Under the pieces are notes generated by a model. The model was not told where the DNA came from. It searched no databases and worked only from the letters and a program-made list of their open reading frames with translations. This document shows positions 48,410 to 59,600 of a stretch of DNA of 64,000 bases, piece after piece. How positions within the stretch are numbered: position 1 is the stretch's first letter; each line of letters opens with the position of its first letter. A program made the position numbers and the translations under genes. Origin of the DNA: Tubiluchus corallicola (Eukaryota; Priapulida; Priapulimorpha; Priapulimorphida; Tubiluchidae). Where the stretch lies: assembly GCA_030141605.1 (NCBI GenBank), contig JAQGDQ010000475.1:72001-136000 (forward strand), read 5' to 3'.

Positions 48410-49090
48410 ATTGAAAACATGATTCTGTTCACCTCACTATGCCAGATTATCATCATCATCCAACGAATCATACGTCCAGGGACATGATTCTGTTCACCTC
48501 CCTATGCCAGATCATCGTCATCATTATCATCATCATCATCGTCATCCAATGAATCACACGTCCAGGTACATGATTCTGTTCACCTCCCTACGTCATCATC
48601 CAATGAATCACACGTCCAGGGACATGATTCTGTTCACCTCCCTATGCCAGATCATCGTCATCATTATCATCATCGTCATCCAATGAATCACACGTCCAGG
48701 TACATGATTCTGTTCACCTCCCTACGCCACATCATCATCATCATCATCCAATGAATCACACGTCCAGGGACATGATTCTGTTCACCTCCCTATGCCAGAT
48801 CATCGTCATCATTATCATCATCGTCATCCAATGAATCACACGTCCAGGTACATGATTCTGTTCACCTCCCTACGTCATCATCCAATGAATCACACGTCCA
48901 GGGACATGATTCTGTTCACCTCCCTATGCCAGATCATCATCCAATGAATCATACGTCCAGGTACATGATTCTGTTCACCTCCCTACGTCATCATCCAATG
49001 AATCACACGTCCGGGGACATGATTCTGTTCACCTCCCTATGCCAGATCATCATCCAATGAATCATACGTCCAGGGACATGATTCTGCTCA
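48410..49090. repeat. LINE-tail minisatellite, about 10 copies
   Basis: Units of about 60-90 bp contain aatgaatcacacgtccaggg, acatgattctgttcacctcc and ctatgccagatcatc, separated by variable (ATC)n. The unit equals the 3' terminus of the family A LINE, which occurs twice at 16030-16129 and once at 25195-25260. Confidence 0.93.
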
Positions 49091-49172
49091 CCTCCCTATG
49101 CCACGACTCCTTGCTTGCCGCAATGCCCCAAGTACATTTATTTCTAAGGATTAATGCTGAAGTGTTTAAATA

Positions 49173-49612
49173 CTCCAGTTTCAAATCAACATGATCATTA
49201 CACAAGATATTCTGTCGAAAACTATGTACTCCCCCTTCCAAAAACAAATATAATGAAACAGTCATCAAAATATAATGCTATTAAAATATGGCCATCAATT
49301 CCGAGTGAAATGAAAACTCTTAATCTTTATCAGTTTAAAAAACAATCAAAGAATTACCTACTACAACGGTATAATTAACTCACAATTTTACTCATCATGA
49401 TCTTAAGTTACTAACAAAACTTATTTTGTTCTGATGTACGCTATAACTTATGAAAATGTAATGTTAATTGTCAATCGTTTCACTTATCTGGAGGAGGACT
49501 CGAAAGCTCAATGCTCCTTCCTTCTCCTCACAGTAACTCGCATAGTTTATTTTTTTCAATGTCAATCAATTTATATGTATGTTTTAGTTACTGTGGAACA
49601 AATTCATAATTC
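49173..49612 (+). mobile_element. Second LINE family, 3' fragment nested in family A
   Basis: Translation at about 49185-49376 reads NQHDHYTRYSVENYVLPLPK and later KIWPSIPSEM, then FKKQSKNYLLQRY and stop. This is the typical C-terminus of CR1/Jockey-like LINE polyproteins. It splits the gaagtgtttaaat / ctttctgtgcaaaatct continuity seen in the copy at 25320. Confidence 0.8.
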
Positions 49613-49890
49613 ATCTTTCTGTGCAAAATCTAAATTTGTTAACATTTGTCCTCCTGCAGGTTTTTTTAGCCCTTCAACAAGCCCAATCCATCTTAAACGC
49701 CGTCTTTTTATTTTTCTTGTCCAAGGTTCTTCTTTTATTTTTTCATATAGATCTTTGTTTGAAATTTTCTTTGGCCATCTAGTACCCAAAATGTTTCTGT
49801 AATTTCGCCTTTGAAACGCATCGATTTCAGCTTCATGATTTGCTTTTAATGTCCAGAGCTCAGAGTTGTACAGAAATTCAGTTTCAACTA

Positions 49891-51328
49891 ATGAATTTTA
49901 CAGACCATAAAAGTGTAAATTGATAAAAATCGACTAAGATGATAATATTTGATATTCATTTAGTGTTTCATCATAGCTGGCACAGAGATTCTCCCCAATG
50001 TGCAATACAAAAAAAATGTGCAAGATTCACACTTGAAAACCGGATGATTGTGTAAACATTAGTTTAGAATAAAGAACCACTAATTTAAAATCATTGATTA
50101 CTTCATCGATCTCTTTCTCCACCTGGTACAGTAAGTTATCTACCTTTCCTTTCCGAATTCTTTGCCGTTGTGCTTTTGTTGTCACCTTTACCTGTGAACC
50201 ACCCACTCAAAGTCACTGAATACCCAATCTTAGTTACTCATCTACCTCTTGTTATGAGATGCAAAATGTTTGTCAATGAGCTCCTTGCAGTTTTATAACC
50301 TCCTTTCTCTATTGGTTTTTAAACTTTCATCTCCCTTGACTTTAATCCACCCACTCAAGGTCACCGACCACTTCTCCAATGTGACTTCCTCACTTGGTAC
50401 AGTAAGAGGAGTACCTTTGCTTGTCCAGCCGCTCATAGTCCTTACTTGTTGTAAACTTTGATCTTAAACTGCCCCCCCCCATGTCACCACCTACCCAACA
50501 ATTTTTCTCCCATTTCTTGCTATGACCTGCTTAAGTTTGATGACTTAGCTCCTTAACAATTCTAGAGTTCTAAGACACAGTTGAAGTGACAGTTACATAC
50601 GTAATCCGAATAATAAATAAATAATTTCTGGGTTGGAAAGTTGTGTTTTGACTATTCAATGAGTTTGACTATTTTTAAACAGTGCTGCACTTTCGTATTC
50701 GTCCCCTGCCTGCTTACTCTCTAAACCACTAGGTGAGATGTTTGCACATTATTTGTCCCTGGTGGTCAGTGTAATTTACAACATGCAGCATTTGAATGTT
50801 TTCGTCTGAAGACGAAACAATGGCAAAGTTTTATATAACGTGATCTTGAGTCTACCTACACCTCCGTTGGCTTGCCCTTGAGGTCTTTTAGGGGTGGTTA
50901 AACTCGCTGGTTGGTCCGAGATTACAGCCTCGCTGTCAACTTACGCTGACTTAATTTGGCATTTACAGCAGTACAATTACGCAAGCCACTATATAGTAAA
51001 TTTATTATAATTTATAGTGTTAATACTTTTTACAGTAACTTAAGTCGCAAAAAACTTCCCTCTCAAGTTATATATCACCATCACGCCTAACTACTTCAAA
51101 GACTTGGTCACTTTGCCTCTTAACAATTGTTGATTTGTAAGACAATCACTTACACTGGGTTTATTATGGACAACTTCCAGAAGTGGTCGAGCTTTGTTTA
51201 CTCCACGTATCTCTCTTGTCTGCTTCCTTTATACTTAACAGGATAACCTATAGTGTTCCAGTGTCAGCAGTGTGTCCTACCTAAATTTAGTGTTGATGTT
51301 TTGTGTTTACATAAAAATGTAACATGGT
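49891..51328. other. Intergenic spacer
   Basis: A solo end of MITE family B (gaaaaccggatgattgtgta) lies near 50037. From 50100 to 50520 loosely repeated ctcacttggtacagtaag and cacccactcaaagtcac motifs occur. No gene recognised. Confidence 0.55.
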
Positions 51329-51660
51329 CAGGGACGGCTCTAGGTAGTTTGAGGTGCTCTAGGCAAAAATTTTTTAGCGCCCTCTCTTCCACCTAAAATT
51401 TTTGGCGCCCTCTTTTCCACGGAGAATTTTTAGGGCCCTCCCTTCAACGCTCAATCCCTTCTCCCGCTGCCGCCTCCACCATACCCTCAAAATTGAATTT
51501 GTAGTGACAATATTATAAAGTATAATGGTAGTTTGTAATTGGTGCATGTTCTAGCCCTCTTGATTTATTAAGCACAATTGTTCATAATTGTTATCACTTA
51601 TGCTAAACTTAAAAATTAGAGACTTCTAAAATTTGGCGCCCCTCCAAAATTTGTTGCCCC
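51329..51660 (+). mobile_element. Candidate hAT-type MITE (cagggacggctc)
   Basis: Starts cagggacggctctaggtagt and has repeated ttggcgccctcttttcc on both sides. This start is common to a widespread nonautonomous hAT family. The right end is not clear because a tandem array follows. Confidence 0.5.
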
Positions 51661-51682
51661 AGCTAACTACTTAGCTTGTTTA

Positions 51683-52125
51683 GTGGTACAGTCTGCTCTG
51701 AACATGGTATAAACAGTAAACAAGCACCTTGTATAGAGTGGTACAGTCTGCTCTGAACATGGTGTAAACAGTAAACAAGCACCTTGTATAGAGTGGTACA
51801 GTCTGCTCTGAACATGGTATAAACAGTAAACAAGCACCTTGTATAGAGTGGTACAGGCTACTCTGAACATGGTATAAACAGTAAACAAGCACCTTGTATA
51901 GAGTGGTACAGTCTGCTCTGAACATGGTATAAACAGTAAACAAGCACCTTGTATAGAGTGGTACAGTCTGCTCTCAACATGGTATAAACAGTAAACAAGC
52001 ACCTTGTATAGAGTGGTACAGGCTACTCTGAACATGGTATAAACAGTAAACAAGCACCTTGTATAGAGTGGTACAGTCTGCTCTGAACATGGTATAAACA
52101 GTAAACAAGCACCTGGTATAGTTCT
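51683..52125. repeat. 55-bp minisatellite, 8 copies
   Basis: Unit gtggtacagtctgctctgaa ... aacagtaaacaagcaccttg recurs at about 55 bp from 51683. Open frames through it on the minus strand are repeat-driven. Confidence 0.96.
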
Positions 52126-52199
52126 AATCGAGTGAATTTGGTGATTAACTGAAACTGGTTTGGGCTTGTTCTGGACAACTTCTAATGTTGGTCGAACGC

Positions 52200-52400
52200 T
52201 TAAAGGACAAGAAAAGGGCACCTAAAATAGGTTTCAGAAAAATCACCTTGAAAAATTATACTACTTTGCAGTAATTTTATGTACATATCGTATTCACGTT
52301 GAAAAGAATTTTCGTTTGTTTTCATTTTAAATCTCCCGCAATACTGTTCCGACGCCACGTAAATCAGGGGAAGAAAAGACAATGTTAAATTGTGATCTAA
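52200..52400 (+). mobile_element. MITE family A, 5' fragment
   Basis: ttaaaggacaagaaaagggc followed by gtttcagaaaaatcacctt and tttgttttcattttaaat, matching 4239 onward. No 3' end found. Confidence 0.78.
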
Positions 52401-53839
52401 AAAAACTCGTGCAAATCTATACTACTTAGCATTTCACTTACCTGCTGGAAAGACTTAAATAACTAGACTAATAATTTACAATGTTTGTGCCAATTGGTAA
52501 AATGTCACTGACTCACTCTCCAGGGTGCGCCACTCACTAACCAAGAACGTATTTTTAATCTTATTGACAAGATACAGTAATTTAAAAGTTTACTTAATTA
52601 GCAACGTTCATGCTACGAATACTCTGATTAGTTTTTCAAACTTCATTTAATGTTATCAAAACTTATTTCGCAAGATCTACCATTAAAATGGCCTCACCTA
52701 ACGGTCATCTGGAGTTTAAATTTACACGTTTTATACAGCGTTACGTCCGATGCAAGCGATGCATACGAAAAGGTAGCATGTAAGTGGCATAAAGTCTCCA
52801 CCGACATTACCCCTCCCCTCCGATAATTTGGCAGCAAAAATTTTATAGTTATTTTGCATAAAATTTTGAGCAAATATTTATGAATATCTGTGAAGATCTT
52901 GCAGCTGTAATCTAGGCTCGGTACCAGCAATAATTTATCTTTCTCTTCCATCCTCGTACTTTGTAGGGACAAGCTTTTGTCTTGTGTTTCGTATAACCGG
53001 CATTCACGATCCCCAATCCGTTATTATTGTGATTAAAGAAATTTTACAACTAATTTAATAGTCTTATTTATAGTACTAGTTTAACCTATTCGTGGTAAAA
53101 TAATGATTAAAATCAATAGATGTCACATCACTATGGGCTTTTGTAATGCACATTGTAAAATTTAAATATTTTTCGGTTGACTGACGAACAAACGAATTTG
53201 CATGAAGCTGTCTGGAGATCAGTACACCTGCCAGAGTCGTCCGTCCAGTTATTTGCTGTAAATGATGTGACATGATCTATCCTTTTTATGCCCAGAAGAA
53301 CAGAGTGATGTCTTGACGTAGTCAGAACAGAAGTATAGTCTCACAAAAACTCTCCACTCAAAGTTATATTACTTAGCATGAAGCCCACCTGTTTGAAACA
53401 CTTATGTAACTGGAAAAGAAAATCTTTCGTAATTTTACATGTTCACATCAAATGGTAAAACTTCACTGATTCACCGTCCCCGTCTGCGCCACTGACTCAC
53501 CAAAAAACATTCTATCAATCTTACTGACGAAATAGAGCAACTTATTTATTTGCGTTTTAGCAAAGCGTATTCTATGACCCACCAGCTTGAAACTGAGGCT
53601 AAAGCTAAGTTGCTAACCTGGGTAAAACGATAATGAAGTATGAAACAACCAGAAAAAGATTGTGTAGCTGTGAAATAAAGAAGGTTGCTTTAACATGAAC
53701 ATCAAACGTTCTGAAAGAAAAGAGAATGCAACAGTTTATGACAGAAAGCAATTGTTTTCCAAAAATACACCTTAAAAGTAAATTGACTGACAGAGCAGAA
53801 CGCTGAGAGCAAAGCTACAAAGGAAAGGAAAGATCACTG
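52401..53839. other. Intergenic spacer
   Basis: No gene recognised. Segments around 52440-52640 and 53380-53560 resemble each other (ctggaaagactt / gtttgaaacactt, ggtaaaa-gtcactgattcac) and parts of 26280-26420, so they are copies of an old dispersed repeat. Confidence 0.5.
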
Positions 53840-54330
53840 AGCATGTTGAGTTTATTTTACTGTTATCACTGAAACTGTTTGTGGTGTGCTAAACTAATTT
53901 AGAGAGCAAGCTACAAAGGAAAGGAAAGATCACTGAGCATGTTGAGTTTATTTTACTGTTATCACTTAAACTGTTTGTGGTGTGCTAAACTAAAGAACAT
54001 ATCACTCAGTATGTCGGGTTTATTTTACTGTTATCACTTAAACTGTTTGTGGTGTGCTAAAGGAAAGAACAAGTTACTCGGTATGTTGGGTTTATTTTAC
54101 TGTTATCACTCAAACTGTTTGTGGTGTGCTAAAGGAAAGAACAAGTTACTCGGTATGTTGAGTTTATTTTACTGTTATCACTCAAACTGTTTGTGGTGTG
54201 CTAAAGGAAAGGACAAATCACTCAGTATGTTAGGTTTATTTTAGTGTTGTGACTTAAACTGTTTGTGGTGTGCTAAAGGAAAGAACAAGTCACTCAGCAT
54301 GTTGGGTTTGTTTTACTATTATCACTTAAA
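53840..54330. repeat. 72-bp array, about 6 copies
   Basis: Units contain gtttattttactgttatcac and aaactgtttgtggtgtgcta at about 72-bp spacing after an initial 98-bp unit. The period is a multiple of three, so a frame stays open; it is not a gene. Confidence 0.95.
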
Positions 54331-55257
54331 CTTAGAAAAATATAATAAAGAAGTTTGTGGAAAAACTGTCCGTAAAGCATAAAAGTTAATTTACACTACT
54401 GCAATAACAAAGTAGTTACCATTCGAAGTTATAATACTCTAGCCTCTAATCTTAAATATATATAGCAAACCAATGAAATTAATATATAGATCGAGAAAAT
54501 AAACTAACTTATTCTTTTGCGTAGTTAGCAATGATTACGCTATGAAAACTCTGATTATTTTTGCAAACTTTACACAATGTTATCTAATGACTTGCCGTTA
54601 AAACGGGTCATCGCGGAAGTGTGAATTTGAATTTGATACAGCATTACTGATATTACATGCAGGTTTTGTATGCAATAAGGCAGCATGTAGGGGAAACAAA
54701 ACTTCAAGACGATTTTTTAGCTTTATGTAAATAAAGCATTTTTTGTCCTTCAGCAAATCCCAGTTAACGAACGAAGTTTAGGTAAAATTCTTCTATCCAA
54801 TACAATTACAAATTTACAGACAGGAGAGTGCAAGCACAAGGTGCATGCTTGCTTAGTTTATTACATCCTAACAATGTCGAGTAAGATTTTTATTGCAGTT
54901 ACTCTTTGATACAGTGAAATCTGTTTAGTTGTTTGCTTTGTGACATTGCAACATATGTGCAATGTAGTTTCGGCAAGACAACATTTGAACTTAGAGGACA
55001 AATGGAAGACAACGAAAAACATTGTGAAGGTGACATTACTGCAAGAATGAGGACGCGGCTTATCAAAATGCAATGAAAACTTAATGTATATAAAGACCAA
55101 CTTCTTATGTAAGTAAAAGTGAGTACCGAAGCGAGAGGTACCTCGTAGATATTGTAGACATTATAAATCTGTTTGTAATCCGTTGCTATTGTTTCCTGGA
55201 GTAAGTAAGTACGCAGATCTTTACTATAGTAATTTCACGTAATACGGATGAAAGTTT
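54331..55257. other. Intergenic spacer
   Basis: AT-rich; parts near 54530-54700 again resemble the old dispersed repeat (aaactctgattatttttgca). No gene. Confidence 0.5.
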
Positions 55258-55995
55258 TTGAACGTAACGTGTAACGTTTTGCTATTGAAACTGATAAGTC
55301 AAAGAACTGGTATGGTGGACGATCCATTTATGTTTGTTTGGAATTTATGTAAAACTAACAATACTAAAGGATACAAGTACCTCCAAAAAATCCTTTCTAC
55401 TGATATCGAAGACGATGTTCCGGCAAAAATTCGTAACAAAACGGGAACAAAATTTTTGACATTTATAGAACTCAACCCATGTTTAGAACCTCATAAAGTC
55501 TATAATGATATGGAATCTGAAATCCCGGACTACCAAAGAGTTGAATTTACCAGACTTAGGACGTCATCGCATAATCTCATGGTAGAAACCGTGAGACGTT
55601 GGCCCAGAATACCGAGAGAAGACAGATTATGTACATGTGGGGAAGAAGTTCAAACAGAAGCCCACGTCTTATTGAGATGTCCGGTGACAGAAGATTTACG
55701 AATTGAACATTCTGAGTTGAACTTTTCTAGCATTTCTAACCCTATGCACTCCCCAAATTTAACGTCGTTAATGAAATATTGTTGGAGATGTGTTAAGACG
55801 TATGAGTGAAGAACTATTGTGCCCCTACATTAAAACGCAATATTTTTATTGATTTGGTAAAGAAATTTGCCCTCTGTATATGATTTTTTGTTTTGCAGTT
55901 AAATTTTAATTTCGTTAATTATATAGTTATCGTTGCCTACTTATGTTATGTGAAATCATTACGGTGAATAAACTAATTCTAATTCTAATTCTAAC
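55258..55995 (+). mobile_element. Non-LTR retrotransposon C-terminus with ATTCTA tail
   Basis: An open frame to 55809 encodes the end of a LINE polyprotein: FTRLRTSSHNLMVETVRRWP, then a CTCG...EAHVLLRCP zinc-knuckle-like motif. After the stop come about 170 bp of 3' untranslated sequence and a (aattct)n tail at 55974-55996. 5'-truncated; the frame is intact for 183 codons, so the insertion may be fairly young. Confidence 0.88.
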
Positions 55996-56486
55996 TATGC
56001 AATATAGTCAACTCAACTCAACTGTTAACTCAACTCTTGAAAGTGCTTCAAGCTAATGTATTCACAAGCAAATTTTCACGCAGTTTAAAAATTTGAAAAA
56101 TTTCCGTAAAGAAAAAAAAGTTGTTAGCCTATTTCGTCAATCCCGTCAATTTCAATTTGCAATGCTATTGGAGGTTGTTCCACATTTCATTTGCATTGTG
56201 GGTCGAAACTTTGTGTATATGCAGCATGTACGCTCTTTATATTCTGTAATATGAATTTTGACATTAATGCTTCACAACGGAACACCACAAACTTCTTTTA
56301 ATTTGGTTAATCTCTCACTGCACATCCATTGCAGATTTTTCACAAAATAAATTAATTCTTATTAGCTGTCGTTTTAAAATATCAACACTGTCAATTTCTT
56401 TTTGTTGTTTGTGTAGACAGTCGAAATAATTCCAACCCTTTCATTTCTAATTTGTTTTTGTTTGTTGACAAATACATAGATGTAAA
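55996..56486. other. Sulfotransferase 5' flank
   Basis: AT-rich; aactcaactcaact run near 56009. No promoter element could be fixed. Confidence 0.5.
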
Positions 56487-56652
56487 ATGGAGTGGCCTGT
56501 CATGTACAAAGATAGAAGACATGAATTGGAAAGAGGAGGGGATGGTGTTATCAGACTGAAAGGCGTGTACGACAAGTTGCTGCCTGCATTCAAAAGAGGA
56601 GAGATGATTGTTAAGCCAGACGACATTTACATTTGTGGATACTTCCGTTCTG
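56487..56652 (+). CDS. Sulfotransferase exon 1
   Basis: ATG at 56487; 55 codons plus 1 base; donor gtttgt (weak). It contains VYDKLLPAFKRGEMIVKPDD and the phosphosulfate-binding loop. An upstream exon cannot be excluded because an acceptor-like acatag precedes the ATG. Confidence 0.85.
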
Positions 56653-59600
56653 GTTTGTATTCAAGTTGCACTGCATCAAACAGTAATAATGTTGTCTTTT
56701 TATACTGTACATCTGTATAATTTATCTGTCTATCTGTCTATCTATCTGTCAACTGGTCTTCTGTCTGTCTAATTATTTATTTAGTAGCCTATCTGCCTTT
56801 CTTTGTGCTTGTCTGTCTGACGCCTCTCTGTCTGCCTGCCTGCTTACGTGCCTACCTGTCTGTGTGGCTGCCTATTCTGTTTTGTCTGACTGTCTGTCTG
56901 CTATTTGTTGGTTTTTCAGCCTGTCTTTCTGTTTGTCTGTTGGTTGGTTGGTCTGTATGTTCCTTCGTACATTCGTTCAACCTTCGGTTTTATTTTCAGA
57001 GTTTTAAACACCCGTACGAAGTAGGCATGCTCATAAAATAGATACTTTGTTTACATCCTTCTTTAGTGAACCAATTTCCAAAATTTGGTCATTGTCGATC
57101 GTCTTTGATTCTTTTTTCGATAAATAAAACCAAAAACAGGAATGCTCAGATAAGATACATCATCAAGAAACAGTGACTTTTTTTAAGTTAAGTTATAAGT
57201 TTATTTATTTCCTCTCTGCATCTAACAATTATAATAAAAATACAGATAATTTCACTGAAGTAAATATAAATATAAATGCAGTATTATCCAGAAATTACAA
57301 AATGCAGCATATACATGTGCAAATTACATTACAGAATAATTTTGATGCATACAGCTTGAGCCTAAAAGCATATCTTGACAGGTCTAACTGTACATTGAAA
57401 TCTTAAAAAAAATGATTAATAATTGAAATAATGAAATAATGATAATATATACATAAAAGTGGGGGGGGGAGTAGTGAATGAAAGATGAAATGGAGGAGAA
57501 CTAAGAAAAACTGTGATTACTTAAAGTTTACGTGTGCTGTATTTACTGTTTGCGACAGATAATATGCACATGGATATTCATCACAAACAACTACAAGGCA
57601 TCATTTTCGTGGAAATAATGCTATAGTATAATTAGGATTATTGTAAAGATAATTAGAGCAAAATGACACCAAGCTGTAATGCACGCACCGAGTGTGGTAT
57701 CCATGGATGAAAAAACAAGGTTCTGGTGTTATGATAACAAAGCAATTGCAGGTGTCTGTTGGCAAACCAGCCAGATAACAATCTTAACTTTAAGGCGGCA
57801 GGGTTTCCACAGAATTTTAAAATAAATTTCCCTGATTCTTTCATGATTTTTCTTTGACCAAATATTGATTTTCCATGTCAAGATCAGCAAAAATTGCATT
57901 ACCAGTATACATATTCATATGTTTGTGTATGGACATTCACACATATCCTGATGTATAATGTGTCAGCCAATCATTATTTTTGGTACTTAAATTGAAACTG
58001 GGAGCCTGCCATAGCAAAATTTTATTTGAACACGAATCGCTGAAAAATATGTTTGAAAAAATATCGGTTCACGGTGATTATTTTTGCAATTCTTTCCAGT
58101 TTCCTTGACTTTTCGTTTCCTTTTTTCATCATTTTCCTCGACTTTTTATCAAATTATCTTTTCCTCTGACTTTCCAGGATAACCTGTATTTTCAAGGATT
58201 TTCCACGACCGTGGGAACTCTGATAAAAATAAAGAAAGAGAGGGGGAGGACAGAAAATGAGAAAAGCAGAAAGAATGGAGATATGAGACGGAAAGAAAGA
58301 AAGGGAAATAAAAAAGCTAGTACAAGATAAGGACAGAAAATGAGTTTCAACTTTAAAGTAAAATATTTTGTTATTTCAGGCATATATTGCTTTTTTAACA
58401 TTGCAACACAAATATTATGCCATGGAAAAAAAGAGGAAATTCTCGAGTACATGACTCATTTTAAAGTGATGCAAAATGTACTTACAACTCCACATTGAAC
58501 AGCACATTGAAAAACTTAATCACGAACCGTTTGAAGGAAGAAGAATCTTTTGTGCTTTTTCATTGCCAAACGAAATGCCACCAGAGATATTTCAAAAGAA
58601 ATGCACGGTAAGGCAATACTAAACGCTTAAACATTGTTTTAAAAAAAGCAAGGAAAATAAGGTTACTGACTACACGCTATAGCCACAACATATGATTTGA
58701 AAATTAAGAAGTTAATAAAATGAACAGTAACCAGGCTCGTATTATCCTGTAGGCTGTTATAGGCTGCAGCCTAAAGCCCCTTGAGCCTGCGTGGTGGCCT
58801 TAAACTTCTAATATATGTCACCAGCAAAAATATTCAAGATGAGTGTGTGTCTATGTGAAGGGTCCCCATAGTTCAATTAAGTAAACGTTAAACGCAGCTA
58901 AAGAAGTTGAGCTGTTTAGAAAGACGTCCAATAACTTTGTAAAGCAGTTGACCCTTTCAGTCCCAAATTATTTTTTTATAAGAAAAAAATTTTTGGCTTG
59001 GTACTTTTGTTCAGTGTTTCCATCTTGTTTACACATAATTATTTTTTTCTAAATATAGCCTGTATCCCACGGGATACATTGGGATTCAATGGAAGCATAA
59101 AATGTGCTTCATTTTACAACTGCAGATAATTTTTTAAAGTATTTAAGACATTTAGTATGCATGCTATGCTGATCTGTACAAAGTCGTCTCTAAAGTACTG
59201 TACCTTGCGTTTTTTATGCTATGTAGATTTTCTAGTTTGCCATTTTATCACCATTTTAGTCAATTGTTATTGGCTTAAATCAAAATAACTATTAACAGAT
59301 CAAATAACTGTCAGTTTTAAAATTTTAAGGCAGAAAATATTCTCGTATCCCACGGGATACAACGGGTATGAAAGGGTTAAAAACAAAAATAATGTTTGCC
59401 AGCATTTTTGCAGGTTTTCTGCATTCTAAGAAATCCCAAAGACGTTGCTGTTTCCTTCTACGATATCCATAGAATGTCGAAACATTTTGGTCAAGTAAAG
59501 AACCTCGAGTTCAGTGAATTTCTTCGGTACTTTATTGACGGAAATGGTAAGAGCTTTTAGATGTTAGAAGCTTTGCTATGAAACTGTAGTAACCATAGCT

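Larger units (their letters stand above)
48410..49890 (-). mobile_element. Non-LTR retrotransposon family A, copy with amplified tail
   Basis: On the minus strand 49890-49612 encodes [16 protein letters not shown] with a deletion relative to other copies, then at 49172-49060 the terminal part ([20 protein letters not shown]). Beyond it, 49090-48410 is a tandem array of the element's 3' tail. A second LINE fragment interrupts it at about 49173-49612. Confidence 0.85.

Noticed and set aside
51667-52221. 184-codon open frame with repeated TVPLYTRCLFTVYTM
   Set aside because: Produced by the 55-bp array cycling through frames; no splice or domain evidence.
58379-58490. Missing sulfotransferase exon (IATQILCHGKKEEILEYM)
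   Set aside because: The frame reaches TGA before it can join the exon at 58503, and the expected TTW motif is absent.
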